Assembly (NCBI GenBank): GCA_934655755.1
Contig: CAKUHA010000001.1
Location: 186,001 to 250,000 of the forward strand
DNA length: 64,000 bases
Source: an uncultured Collinsella sp.
Lineage (GTDB): Bacteria; Actinomycetota; Coriobacteriia; Coriobacteriales; Coriobacteriaceae
Direction of reading: 5' to 3'
Each line of letters begins with the position of its first letter. Within the stretch, counting starts at the first letter, position 1. The notes below the pieces were generated by a model, which saw only the letters and a list, made by a program, of their open reading frames with translations, was not told the origin of the DNA and made no database searches. The position numbers and the translations under genes are program-made. Shown in pieces: positions 34,101 to 41,827 of the stretch.

Positions 34101-35498
34101 TTAGGCGCGCTCGATGAAGGCCTTGTAGCCGCGATAGGCCTCGTAGATATCGGCCTTGTTGGCGACCTCCCACAGGGCGTGCATGGACAGGACGGCAACG
34201 CCGGAGTCGATGACGTTCATGCCGTACTCGGCCATGATGTAGGCGATGGTGCCGCCACCACCTGCGTTGACGCGACCGAGCTCGCAGGTCTGGAAGTCCA
34301 CGCCCGCCTCGTCCATGATGTCGCGAATAAGCGCCATATACTCGGCGTCGGCGTCGTTGGAGCCACCCTTGCCGCGGCTACCCGTGTACTTGTTAAAGCA
34401 CAGGCCGCGACCCATGAAGGCGGCGTTCTTGGTTTCGAACTTGCCGGCGTAGCCCGGGTCGAAGCCAGCGGAGACGTCGGAGGAGAGCATGCGGCTGCGG
34501 GCGAGCGCGCGACGCAGGGCCAGCGGGCTGTCCTCGCCGGCGAGCGTCATGATCTCGGCGACGGTGTTCTCGAAGAAGCGGCTCGTCATGCCGGTGGCGC
34601 CCACGGAGCCGATCTCCTCCTTGTCGACGATGAGCGTGATGCTCGTGCGCTCCACGTTTGCGACATTGATCTGGGCGAGCATGGACGGATAGGCGCAGAC
34701 GCGGTCGTCGTGGCCATAGCCCAGAATCATAGAACGATCGAGGCCCATGTCGCGGGCGGGGCCGGCGGGCACGACCTCGATCTCGGCGGAGAGGAAGTCC
34801 TCCTCCTCGACGTCGTACTGCTCCTTGAGGATATCCAGGAACATCTGCTTGACGGGATCCTTGGGGGCATCCTTGTCGTCCTCGTCAAACTTGACGGGGC
34901 GGCCGCCCACGATCACGTCGAGGATCTCGGCGTCGACGGCGTCCTTGGCGGGCTTGGCCATCTGCTCGCTGGAGAGGTGAATCAGCAGGTCGGAGATGGT
35001 AAAGACCGGGTCATCGGCCTTGTCGCCAATGTTGATGTCGACGGTGGTGCCGTCCTTTTTGCAGATGACGCCCACGAGCGCGAGCGGCGAGGCGACCCAG
35101 TGATAGCTCTTGACGCCGCCGTAGTAGTGCGTGTCGAGGTAGGCCATGTCGCCGGCCTCGAAGGCGGGGTTCTGCTTAAGGTCCAGGCGCGGCGAGTCCA
35201 CGTGGGCGCCCAGGATGTTAAAGCCCTGCTCGAGCGGGGCGCAGCCCAGGTTGACGAGCATGAGGTCCTTGCCGTGGTTGGCGGCGTAGACCTTGTCGCC
35301 GGCCTTGAGCGCGCGGCCCTCGGCGATCACGGTCTCCAGGTCGACGTAGCCCGCCTCCTCGGCCATCTTGATACCGGCCTTGACGCACAAGCGCTCGGTC
35401 TTGTTCTCGCTCAAAAACTGCTTATAGCCGCGGCAAAGCTCCTCGAGCTCCTCGATCTGCTGCGGTGTGTACTTTTTCCATGCGCAGGGACGCTCCAT
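34101..35498 (-). CDS. M18-family zinc aminopeptidase (aspartyl aminopeptidase-like)
   Basis: 465 residues from the ATG at 35498, behind AAAGGAG. Cytoplasmic dinuclear-zinc exopeptidase. Metal and catalytic motifs: GAHVDSPRLDLKQNP (His and Asp), IVDKEEIGSVGATGM (catalytic Glu-Glu), SSDVSAGFDP and the C-terminal VLSMHALWEVANKADI (His ligand). RVNAGGGGTIAYIMAEYGMNVIDSGVAV is typical of M18. Downstream flank carries palindrome B1. ATG in-frame sites further upstream reach antisense of polA and are rejected. Confidence 0.93.
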   Translation of the reverse strand: MERPCAWKKYTPQQIEELEELCRGYKQFLSENKTERLCVKAGIKMAEEAGYVDLETVIAEGRALKAGDKVYAANHGKDLMLVNLGCAPLEQGFNILGAHVDSPRLDLKQNPAFEAGDMAYLDTHYYGGVKSYHWVASPLALVGVICKKDGTTVDINIGDKADDPVFTISDLLIHLSSEQMAKPAKDAVDAEILDVIVGGRPVKFDEDDKDAPKDPVKQMFLDILKEQYDVEEEDFLSAEIEVVPAGPARDMGLDRSMILGYGHDDRVCAYPSMLAQINVANVERTSITLIVDKEEIGSVGATGMTSRFFENTVAEIMTLAGEDSPLALRRALARSRMLSSDVSAGFDPGYAGKFETKNAAFMGRGLCFNKYTGSRGKGGSNDADAEYMALIRDIMDEAGVDFQTCELGRVNAGGGGTIAYIMAEYGMNVIDSGVAVLSMHALWEVANKADIYEAYRGYKAFIERA

Positions 35499-35664
35499 GA
35501 CGCAGGCTCCTTTCGGATCGATCGTGCTGGTTGATGTACCGTGAGCCATCGTATCACGCGCGGGCGTGCGGCGGCGGGGGAGCTTGATGTGCGGTGGCCG
35601 CGGGGCGGGGAGCGTGTAAACTGGTGTGAGCAAACCGTGCCCAGCCCAAAGCGAGGTATTCAAT

Positions 35665-38415
35665 ATGTCTGACAAGCGCCGTACCTTTGCCGTTATCGAC
35701 GGCAACTCGCTCATGCACCGTGCTTTCCACGCCGTGCCACCGACCATGAATGCGCCGGACGGTCGCCCCACCAACGCGATCTTTGGCTTCTTGAACATGT
35801 TCCTTAAGATGGTCGACGCCTTTAACCCCGACGGCGTAGTCGTGGCCTTTGACAAGGGCAAGCCGCGCGTGCGCATGGAGATGCTGCCGCAGTACAAGGC
35901 ACAGCGCCCGCCGATGGATCCCGACCTGCATGCGCAGTTCCCCATGATCAAGGAGCTGCTCGAGGCCCTGAATGTGCCGATCTTGCAGTCCGAGGGCTGG
36001 GAAGGCGACGATATCCTGGGCACCATGGCGCGCCTGGGCGAGGAGGCCGGCTGCGACATGCTGCTGGTGACCGGTGACCGCGACATGTACCAGCTCGTGA
36101 CCGAGCACGTCAACGTGGTCTCGACCCGCAAGGGCCTGTCCGATGTAGCGATTATGACGCCCGAGAGCGTGGATGACCTGTATCACGGCATCACGCCGGC
36201 GCTCGTGCCCGACTTTTATGGCCTGAAGGGCGACACCTCCGACAACATCCCCGGCGTGCCGGGCATCGGCCCCAAAAAGGCGAGCGCGCTCATCGCGCAG
36301 TACGGCAGCCTGGACGAAGTCATTGCGCATGCCGATGAGGTCAAGGGCAAGATGGGCGAGAACCTGCGCGCGCATATCGACGATGCGCTGCTGAGCCGCA
36401 AGGTCGCGACCATCCGCACCGATGCGCCCGTCGAGCTCGACTTTGACGCGACGTCCTTCCCGGCGTTTTCCGCCGACGAGGTTTCTGCGGCACTGGGCAC
36501 GCTCGGTATTACGGCGATGCAGAACCGCTTTTTGGCGCTGATTGGCGGCGAGGGCGGGGCCGTGGGTGCAGCCAGTGTATTTGAGATGCCTGCGATGGTG
36601 CGTGCCGCCGCCGGCGATGCCGAGACACTCGGTGTCGTCGCGGCTGAGGTCTCCCGCGCGATTGAAGCCGGCGAGTGGGTTGCCGCCGTGGTGGACGACG
36701 ACAAGGAAGAGGGCGCACTCTTTGGTCTGACGCGCACGCTGTGGCTGGCGACTTCCAAGGGCTTGTTCGCGCTCGAGGAGGACGAGGGCGGCGTTGCTTC
36801 CGAGGTCGATGGCTTCAATTTCTCCCATGGCGTAATCGTGGGCGTGCTTGCGCGCCTGTTTATGGAGGGCCGTGTGGCGAGCCCGGACATGAAGGCGCTG
36901 CTGCACGAGCTTTCGCCTATCGATTCCTCAGAGCCTGAGCTCATGGACCCGCTGTCTGCTGACTCTACGCGTATTTTTGACACCGTAGTTGCCGCTTACC
37001 TGCTGGACTCGGACCGCTCCGAGTTTGACGAGGCGTATCTGGCCGATACGTACCTGCAAGTGTCGCTACCCGCGGCGCGCGGCGCAGAAGGCGCCGGCGA
37101 GGATGCTCCTGCGCCCGCTGCTCGCACGGCGGCCCTGACGCTGGCGCTTGTATCCCCGCTGCGCGACCGCATGGCGCGCGAGAACGCCGCCAACGTGTTC
37201 GACGGCATCGAGATGCCGCTCGTGCCGGTGCTTGCCAAGATGGAGCGCGCGGGCATGCTCGTTGACCCCGATCGCCTGCACAATCTGTCCGAGGGCCTTG
37301 CAACCCAGATTGCCGAGGTCGAGCGCAATATTCGCGACCTGGCCGGCGACGAGACCTTCAACATCGGCAGCCCCATGCAGCTGTCGCATGTGCTCTTTGA
37401 CGTGATGGGGCTTCCGACCAAGGGCCTCAAAAAGACCAAGCGCGGCTATTATTCGACCAATGCCAAGGTGTTGAGCGATCTTGCCCGTGATCACGAGATC
37501 GTGCGCCTGATTCTTGACTGGCGCGAGAAGTCCAAGATCAAGTCGACCTATCTGGACACGCTGGGTCCGCTGCGTCGTGGCGACGGTCGTGTGCACACCA
37601 CGTACAACCAGACCATCACGGCGACGGGACGTCTGTCCTCGAGCGACCCCAACCTTCAGAACATCCCGACGCGCTCGGAGCTGGGCCGTACTGTCAAGAC
37701 GGCGTTTTCGGCGGGCGAGGGTAGCGTCTTTTTGGCGGTGGACTACTCGCAGATCGAGTTGCGCCTGCTCGCGCATCTTTCGGGTGACGAGCACCTGGTG
37801 CGCGCCTTTAACGAGGGCGAGGACTTCCATGCCGAGACGGCCGCGCGCGTGTTTGGCGTCCAGGTATCCGAGGTGACGCCCGACCTGCGCAGCCGTGCCA
37901 AGGCCGTGAACTTTGGCATCGTCTACGGCCAGCAGGCCTACGGCCTGTCGCAGTCGCTGCATATCTCGATGGCCGAGGCGCGCGATATGATCGACCGCTA
38001 CTACGAGGCCTACCCGGGCGTGCGCACGTTCTTGGACAACGTGGTGGCACGTGCCAAGCAGACGGGCTATGCCGAGACCATGTACGGTCGCCGCCGCCAC
38101 ATCCCCGAGCTCAAGGCCAAAAACCCGCAACTCCGCGGTTTTGGCGAACGCACGGCCATGAATCATCCCATGCAGGGTACCGCTGCTGACATTATCAAGA
38201 TCGCCATGGCCCGCGTAAGCCGCCGCCTAGAAGAAGAGGGCTTTGCTGCCCACATGATCCTGCAGGTACACGACGAACTAGACTTTGAGTGCCCCATCGA
38301 CGAAGTCGAGCGCCTCACCGCCATGGTCCGCGACGTCATGGAACACGTAGTAGACCTCCGCGTCCCCCTAATCGCCGAAGCCTCAACGGGAGTAACCTGG
38401 GCCGACGCGAAATAG
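35665..38415 (+). CDS. polA: DNA polymerase I
   Basis: 916 residues: 5'-3' exonuclease domain (about 1-290, FAVIDGNSLMHRAFHA, GDRDMYQLV, GIGPKKASALI), a middle domain (about 310-520) and the polymerase. Polymerase motif A is DYSQIELR (from 693), motif B RAKAVNFGIVYGQQAYGLSQ, motif C VHDEL (from 868). The middle domain lacks the FDTET carboxylate motif of proofreading exonuclease, so proofreading is probably absent. ATG at 35665 follows GCGAGG. The last 200 bases shift to A-ending codons (CTA, GTA, GAA), unlike the rest of the gene. Confidence 0.96.
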   Translation: MSDKRRTFAVIDGNSLMHRAFHAVPPTMNAPDGRPTNAIFGFLNMFLKMVDAFNPDGVVVAFDKGKPRVRMEMLPQYKAQRPPMDPDLHAQFPMIKELLEALNVPILQSEGWEGDDILGTMARLGEEAGCDMLLVTGDRDMYQLVTEHVNVVSTRKGLSDVAIMTPESVDDLYHGITPALVPDFYGLKGDTSDNIPGVPGIGPKKASALIAQYGSLDEVIAHADEVKGKMGENLRAHIDDALLSRKVATIRTDAPVELDFDATSFPAFSADEVSAALGTLGITAMQNRFLALIGGEGGAVGAASVFEMPAMVRAAAGDAETLGVVAAEVSRAIEAGEWVAAVVDDDKEEGALFGLTRTLWLATSKGLFALEEDEGGVASEVDGFNFSHGVIVGVLARLFMEGRVASPDMKALLHELSPIDSSEPELMDPLSADSTRIFDTVVAAYLLDSDRSEFDEAYLADTYLQVSLPAARGAEGAGEDAPAPAARTAALTLALVSPLRDRMARENAANVFDGIEMPLVPVLAKMERAGMLVDPDRLHNLSEGLATQIAEVERNIRDLAGDETFNIGSPMQLSHVLFDVMGLPTKGLKKTKRGYYSTNAKVLSDLARDHEIVRLILDWREKSKIKSTYLDTLGPLRRGDGRVHTTYNQTITATGRLSSSDPNLQNIPTRSELGRTVKTAFSAGEGSVFLAVDYSQIELRLLAHLSGDEHLVRAFNEGEDFHAETAARVFGVQVSEVTPDLRSRAKAVNFGIVYGQQAYGLSQSLHISMAEARDMIDRYYEAYPGVRTFLDNVVARAKQTGYAETMYGRRRHIPELKAKNPQLRGFGERTAMNHPMQGTAADIIKIAMARVSRRLEEEGFAAHMILQVHDELDFECPIDEVERLTAMVRDVMEHVVDLRVPLIAEASTGVTWADAK

Positions 38416-38448
38416 GAAAGCAGCCACAGTTCCAAAGTAACCAAAAAC

Positions 38449-38486
38449 AGGAGGACGCCCTTTATCAACAAAGGGCGTCCTCCTTT
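38449..38486 (+). terminator. Terminator after polA
   Basis: Perfect 15-base stem 38449-38463 (AGGAGGACGCCCTTT) and 38470-38484 with an ATCAAC loop. Confidence 0.9.
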
Positions 38487-38517
38487 CCAAAATATCAGCC
38501 AAGTATCTAGACGCCAA

Positions 38518-38713
38518 GACGCCATCTTGGCGGCAAGCAAGTAAACCTAGGACCTGGCCGGGCGGCACGTGTTAACTTTTCGTAGATTCCGCACGCAAAG
38601 AAAGCCACTTAATGTGGCTTTCGTCTTGCGCAGGACCTGACCGAGCGAAAAGTTAACCCGTGCCGCCCGGCCAGGTCCGACGGGATAGATTATCGAGCCG
38701 CCAAGATGGCGTC
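38518..38713. repeat. Very long palindrome (L2) overlapping the 3' end of a HAD gene
   Basis: A 196-base dyad. Outer arms: 17-base perfect match 38518-38534 / 38697-38713; the right arm is the last codons of the HAD gene (encoding DAILAA on the minus strand) and the left arm is its inverted copy. Inner arms: 38550-38582 / 38646-38678 match at 32 of 33 bases (GGACCTGGCCGGGCGGCACG start). The tip is GAAAGCCAC-TTAAT-GTGGCTTTC. The two arms are separated by unequal, unmatched 15-18 base stretches. Confidence 0.88.
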
Positions 38714-39517
38714 GATGAGCGTCAGTACGCCCCCGTCGTTGTTGCTCGGAATGCGCCATTTGGCATGCGCATTCATATGCTCTTCGGCATTGTCCACGAT
38801 AAAGCTGTGGCCGACGCGCTCAAGCATGGGGATGTCGTTGTAGGTATCGCCCACGGCGGCGGCATCGGCGATGTCGATGTCGAGCTGCTCGCACAGGTGT
38901 GCCACGCCGGCGCCCTTGTCGACGCCCAGGTTCATAAAGTCGATCCACTCGCGCCCGGCGTTGGTGACGTAGAGCTTGTCCGAGAACTCGGGGCTATAGG
39001 TCTCGCGGAATGCGGGTTCGGCATCATAGGCGGGGAAGAAGATCGAGATCTTGTTGGACTCGATGTCGAGACCCTCAAAGGTATCGACGTAGTTGATCGT
39101 GTTGTAGTAGACGCTGATCTCGTCGTGATACTGGTGGTCGCGGGCGAGCACGTAAAACTCGTCGTAGCAGCACAGCACGGGAACGGCGCGCGGGTCCTCC
39201 GAGGCACAGGCAAGCACTTGCTGGTACAGAGCAACGTCGATGTTGCTCTTATAGATATAGTTGCCGCGATAGATGACGCAGGCACCGTTGTCGGGGCAAA
39301 ACGCGAGGCGGTTCTTAATGCCCTCGAACATTTCCTCGAGCTTGGGGGCGGGACGTCCACTGGCGGGGCAGAATACGATGCCGGCGTCGGCGAGCTTGTC
39401 CAGGCGCTCATCGAGGCCCTGGGGCAGCACGCGCTCGTCGGTCAGCAGCGTCTTGTCCATATCGACGGCGAGAATCTTAATGTTGCCGATATTGGCGTCC
39501 GATTCGTAAGTTTGCAT
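38690..39517 (-). CDS. HAD-superfamily (Cof/IIB type) phosphatase
   Basis: 275 residues. Catalytic motif I VDMDKTLLTD (Asp19, Asp21), motif II in CPASGRP, motif III Lys region GVDKGAGVAHLCEQLDID, motif IV GDTYNDIPMLE. A large alpha/beta cap between motifs II and III marks subclass IIB, typical of sugar-phosphate or cofactor phosphatases; the substrate is not predictable. AAAGG precedes the ATG at 39517. Its last 24 bases form the right arm of palindrome L2. Confidence 0.9.
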   Translation of the reverse strand: MQTYESDANIGNIKILAVDMDKTLLTDERVLPQGLDERLDKLADAGIVFCPASGRPAPKLEEMFEGIKNRLAFCPDNGACVIYRGNYIYKSNIDVALYQQVLACASEDPRAVPVLCCYDEFYVLARDHQYHDEISVYYNTINYVDTFEGLDIESNKISIFFPAYDAEPAFRETYSPEFSDKLYVTNAGREWIDFMNLGVDKGAGVAHLCEQLDIDIADAAAVGDTYNDIPMLERVGHSFIVDNAEEHMNAHAKWRIPSNNDGGVLTLIDAILAAR

Positions 39518-39660
39518 AAAAGCGCGCCTTTCGTTTCGAAATTGTTTCAGACGTTATAGCCATCAACTACTAGTCGAGCGTATTTTCGCAGGACTGGCGC
39601 GCGTTTGCACCACTCTTCACAAAGTAATGAAAAAACTTTTCAGAAATTTGAATTTGTCGC

Positions 39661-39688
39661 TTGTGCAGGAAGCACTTTAGCGTATGAT
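39661..39688 (+). promoter_or_regulatory. Candidate promoter for the argG leader
   Basis: TTGTGC (39661-39666), 16-base spacer, TATGAT (39683-39688). Lies about 100 bases before the leader-peptide start in an AT-rich stretch of the 274-base gap after the HAD gene. Judged by consensus only. Confidence 0.45.
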
Positions 39689-39791
39689 AGCGAACATCGA
39701 AAACGGAGACGGCAAAAGCGCCGCTTACCGAGGAAAAGGTACCGTTTGCGATATTTGAATTGCGCTCGGCGATACGTGAAAGGAGAGGCAG

Positions 39792-39866
39792 ATGCAGTTC
39801 GTAAAGATCATCACCACTGCAGACAATGCCATCCGACGCCAGCGCGCAATTTCCCGACGACGATAA
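39792..39866 (+). CDS. Arg-rich 24-residue leader peptide upstream of argG
   Basis: ATG at 39792 sits behind a strong AAAGGAGAGG ribosome site. The peptide starts MQFVKIITTADNAI and its last ten codons include six Arg (positions 15, 16, 18, 22-24), the final three being CGA-CGA-CGA before TAA. CGA is scarce in neighbouring genes. The last Arg codons lie in the 5' arm of a downstream stem with a T-run, 204 bases before argG. This is the layout of an amino-acid attenuator: ribosomes slowed on CGA for lack of charged tRNA-Arg would mask the terminator's 5' arm. I infer function from layout; no homologue is known to me. Confidence 0.65.
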   Translation: MQFVKIITTADNAIRRQRAISRRR

Positions 39867-39930
39867 CAATCGTCTCTGTCCGCATGGGGCGAAATGCCTC
39901 AACAGAGTCATTTTGAGGTCGTCGGGTTTT
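39853..39930 (+). promoter_or_regulatory. Candidate attenuator stem overlapping the leader peptide
   Basis: CCCGACGAC (39853-39861, within the final Arg codons) pairs with GTCGTCGGG (39918-39926), then TTTT. Inside it CTCTGT/ACAGAG (39874-39879, 39902-39907) and GCAT/ATGC form a nested hairpin. CCGACG at the earlier Arg codons (39833-39838) could compete for the same 3' arm. A weaker second stem (CCG-CAAT / ATTG..CGG then TTTTT, about 39968-40004) lies downstream. Confidence 0.55.
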
Positions 39931-40070
39931 AGCACGACATAGACGCATGTTTCTAGGGCATGTTGTGCCGCAATTTGCTATTTAACCTGATATTGCACGG
40001 TTTTTGACCTCAAGGTGACTTGCAACTGACCGATGTTCTAACTAGCTACCAAGGGCGAAAGGAAACAGCC

Positions 40071-41297
40071 ATGAGCAAGGAAAAAGTCGTTCTCGCATAT
40101 TCCGGTGGTCTTGATACATCCGTATGTGTCAAGTGGCTTCAGGATGAGAAGAATCTCGATGTCGTTTGTGTCTGCGGCAACGTGGGCCAGGAGGAGACCG
40201 GCCTGGATGCCAAGAAGCAGAAGGCCCTCGATCTGGGCGTTCTGGATTGCCAGGTGCTCGACCTGCGCGATGAGTTCTCCGATGAGTTCCTGACCAAGGC
40301 CATCGCCGCCAACTCCATGTATGAGAACAAGTACCCGCTGCTCTCCGCTCTGTCCCGTCCGCTGCTTGCCAAGAAGCTCGTCGAGGTCGCCCACGAGTTT
40401 GGCGCCACCTATGTCGCCCACGGCTGCACCGGCAAGGGCAACGACCAGGTCCGTTTTGAGGCTGCCGTCAAGGCCCTCGACCCCGAGCTCAAGGTTATCG
40501 CCCCGGTTCGCGAGTGGGATCTGAAGTGCCGTCCGGACGAGGTCGCCTATGCCCACGCCCACAACGTGCCGGTTCCCGAGGGTGCCAACGACAACCCCTA
40601 TTCCATCGATGACAACCTTTGGGGTCGCGCCATCGAGTGCGGTCACCTGGAGGATCCCTGGAACGAGCCGCTCGACGACGCCTGGGTTATGACCAAGAAC
40701 CCTGAGGACACGCCCGATACCCCGACCTACACCGAGATTGAGTTTGAGGCTGGCAAGCCCGTCGCCGTCGACGGCAAGAAGATGAAGCTCTCCGAGATCG
40801 TCATCGCCCTCAACAAGATCTCCGGCGATAACGGCTTTGGCCGTCTCGACCTGGTCGAGGATCGTCTGGTGGGCCTTAAGAGCCGCGAGTGCTACGAGGT
40901 TCCCGGCGCCCTGACGCTCATCACCGCCCACAAGGCGCTCGAGGATATCTGCGTCGAGGGCGACCTGCTCAAGACCAAGATCAAGCTCGAGCAGGATTGG
41001 GCCACCGCCGTGTACAACGGCCAGTGGTACAGCCCGCTCAAGAACGCGCTCGACGCCTTTATGGCCGACACCCAGAAGTTCGTGACCGGCACCGTCCGTC
41101 TGAAGTTCTTTAAGGGCAACTGCCATGTCGTCGGCCGCAAGAGCCCGTTCAGCCTCTATGACTACGGTCTGGCTACCTACGACCGCGACACTACGTTTGA
41201 CGAGAAGGCCAGCGCCGGCTTTATCGAGATTGACACGCTGTCGCTCAAGACGTGGGCTAAGGTCCAGGGCCCCAGCTCCGCTGCCGCCCAGGCGTAA
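40071..41297 (+). CDS. argG: Argininosuccinate synthase
   Basis: ATP-dependent condensation of citrulline and aspartate. 408 residues from the ATG at 40071 (AAAGGA nine bases upstream). Pyrophosphatase-type loop VVLAYSGGLDTSVCVKWL at the N-terminus, then AHGCTGKGNDQVRFE, and IDDNLWGRAIECGHLEDPW, all canonical. Preceded by the Arg leader/attenuator and followed by a strong terminator, so control of argG is likely separate from argH. Confidence 0.97.
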   Translation: MSKEKVVLAYSGGLDTSVCVKWLQDEKNLDVVCVCGNVGQEETGLDAKKQKALDLGVLDCQVLDLRDEFSDEFLTKAIAANSMYENKYPLLSALSRPLLAKKLVEVAHEFGATYVAHGCTGKGNDQVRFEAAVKALDPELKVIAPVREWDLKCRPDEVAYAHAHNVPVPEGANDNPYSIDDNLWGRAIECGHLEDPWNEPLDDAWVMTKNPEDTPDTPTYTEIEFEAGKPVAVDGKKMKLSEIVIALNKISGDNGFGRLDLVEDRLVGLKSRECYEVPGALTLITAHKALEDICVEGDLLKTKIKLEQDWATAVYNGQWYSPLKNALDAFMADTQKFVTGTVRLKFFKGNCHVVGRKSPFSLYDYGLATYDRDTTFDEKASAGFIEIDTLSLKTWAKVQGPSSAAAQA

Positions 41298-41454
41298 GGC
41301 TTCTTTCCTTCCCTTGGTATCCGCGCGGCCCATCCGCGTGATACATAACGGGCGCATGGGGTCCCTACCTTTCGTTATGCTTGCTGACACTTCTTAACAT
41401 CGGTGGCCCCTACGTTCCGCCCGCATATATGATGCCGCGTCTGCGGCTGAGTCC

Positions 41455-41490
41455 GAGCCCCGCCGGGGTTGTCCGGCGGGGCTCTTGCTA
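41455..41490 (+). terminator. Terminator after argG
   Basis: Perfect 12-base stem GAGCCCCGCCGG (41455-41466) / 41473-41484, loop GGTTGT, then TTGCT. A GCCGC-GTCT-GCGGC hairpin lies just before it. Confidence 0.85.
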
Positions 41491-41536
41491 TCAATTTGAC
41501 GGCCCTGCGCCTCTTTATATCTGAGGAGTACCTACT

Positions 41537-41707
41537 ATGTTTGATGCTATTGCACACGCTCTGCTTTCTTTTGCGCCCGAGCTCGATTCCGCCAAGGTCG
41601 AGGAAGTTCCCATGAGCCTGAAGGCTTGGATCGACGGCTCGCAGGGTAATCTCAGGAGGGAGTCGCTGGGTGCCAAGTGCATGGTGCGTCACTTCTTTGC
41701 TAATTAG
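41537..41707 (+). CDS. 56-residue uncharacterised protein between argG and argH
   Basis: ATG at 41537 with a strong GAGGAG site seven bases upstream and a possible promoter TTGACG (41496-41501) with TATCTG 16 bases later. The product begins MFDAIAHALLSFAPELDSAK, contains KAWIDGSQGNLRRESLGAKC and ends MVRHFFAN. Mixed charge, no membrane segment. Tandem AGG-AGG Arg codons occur at 40-41. I do not recognise it. It follows the argG terminator and stops 120 bases before argH, so it is likely co-transcribed with argH. Conservation next to argH in relatives would establish it. Confidence 0.6.
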   Translation: MFDAIAHALLSFAPELDSAKVEEVPMSLKAWIDGSQGNLRRESLGAKCMVRHFFAN

Positions 41708-41827
41708 GTTGCCAGTCCCGCGTGCGGCGTGGGTGTGTGCAAAACTAGCTGTTGGTAAATCGTTTTAACCGCGCCTCGTAGTTCGCTGACGTTGGTGCGC
41801 TGGTATTTGATGAAAGGGGACGGTCCC

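Noticed and set aside
40038..41390. Long antisense open frames over argG, polA, thiC, dcw genes and others
   Set aside because: High-GC codon use leaves the opposite strand open; none has a ribosome site, family motifs or its own context.
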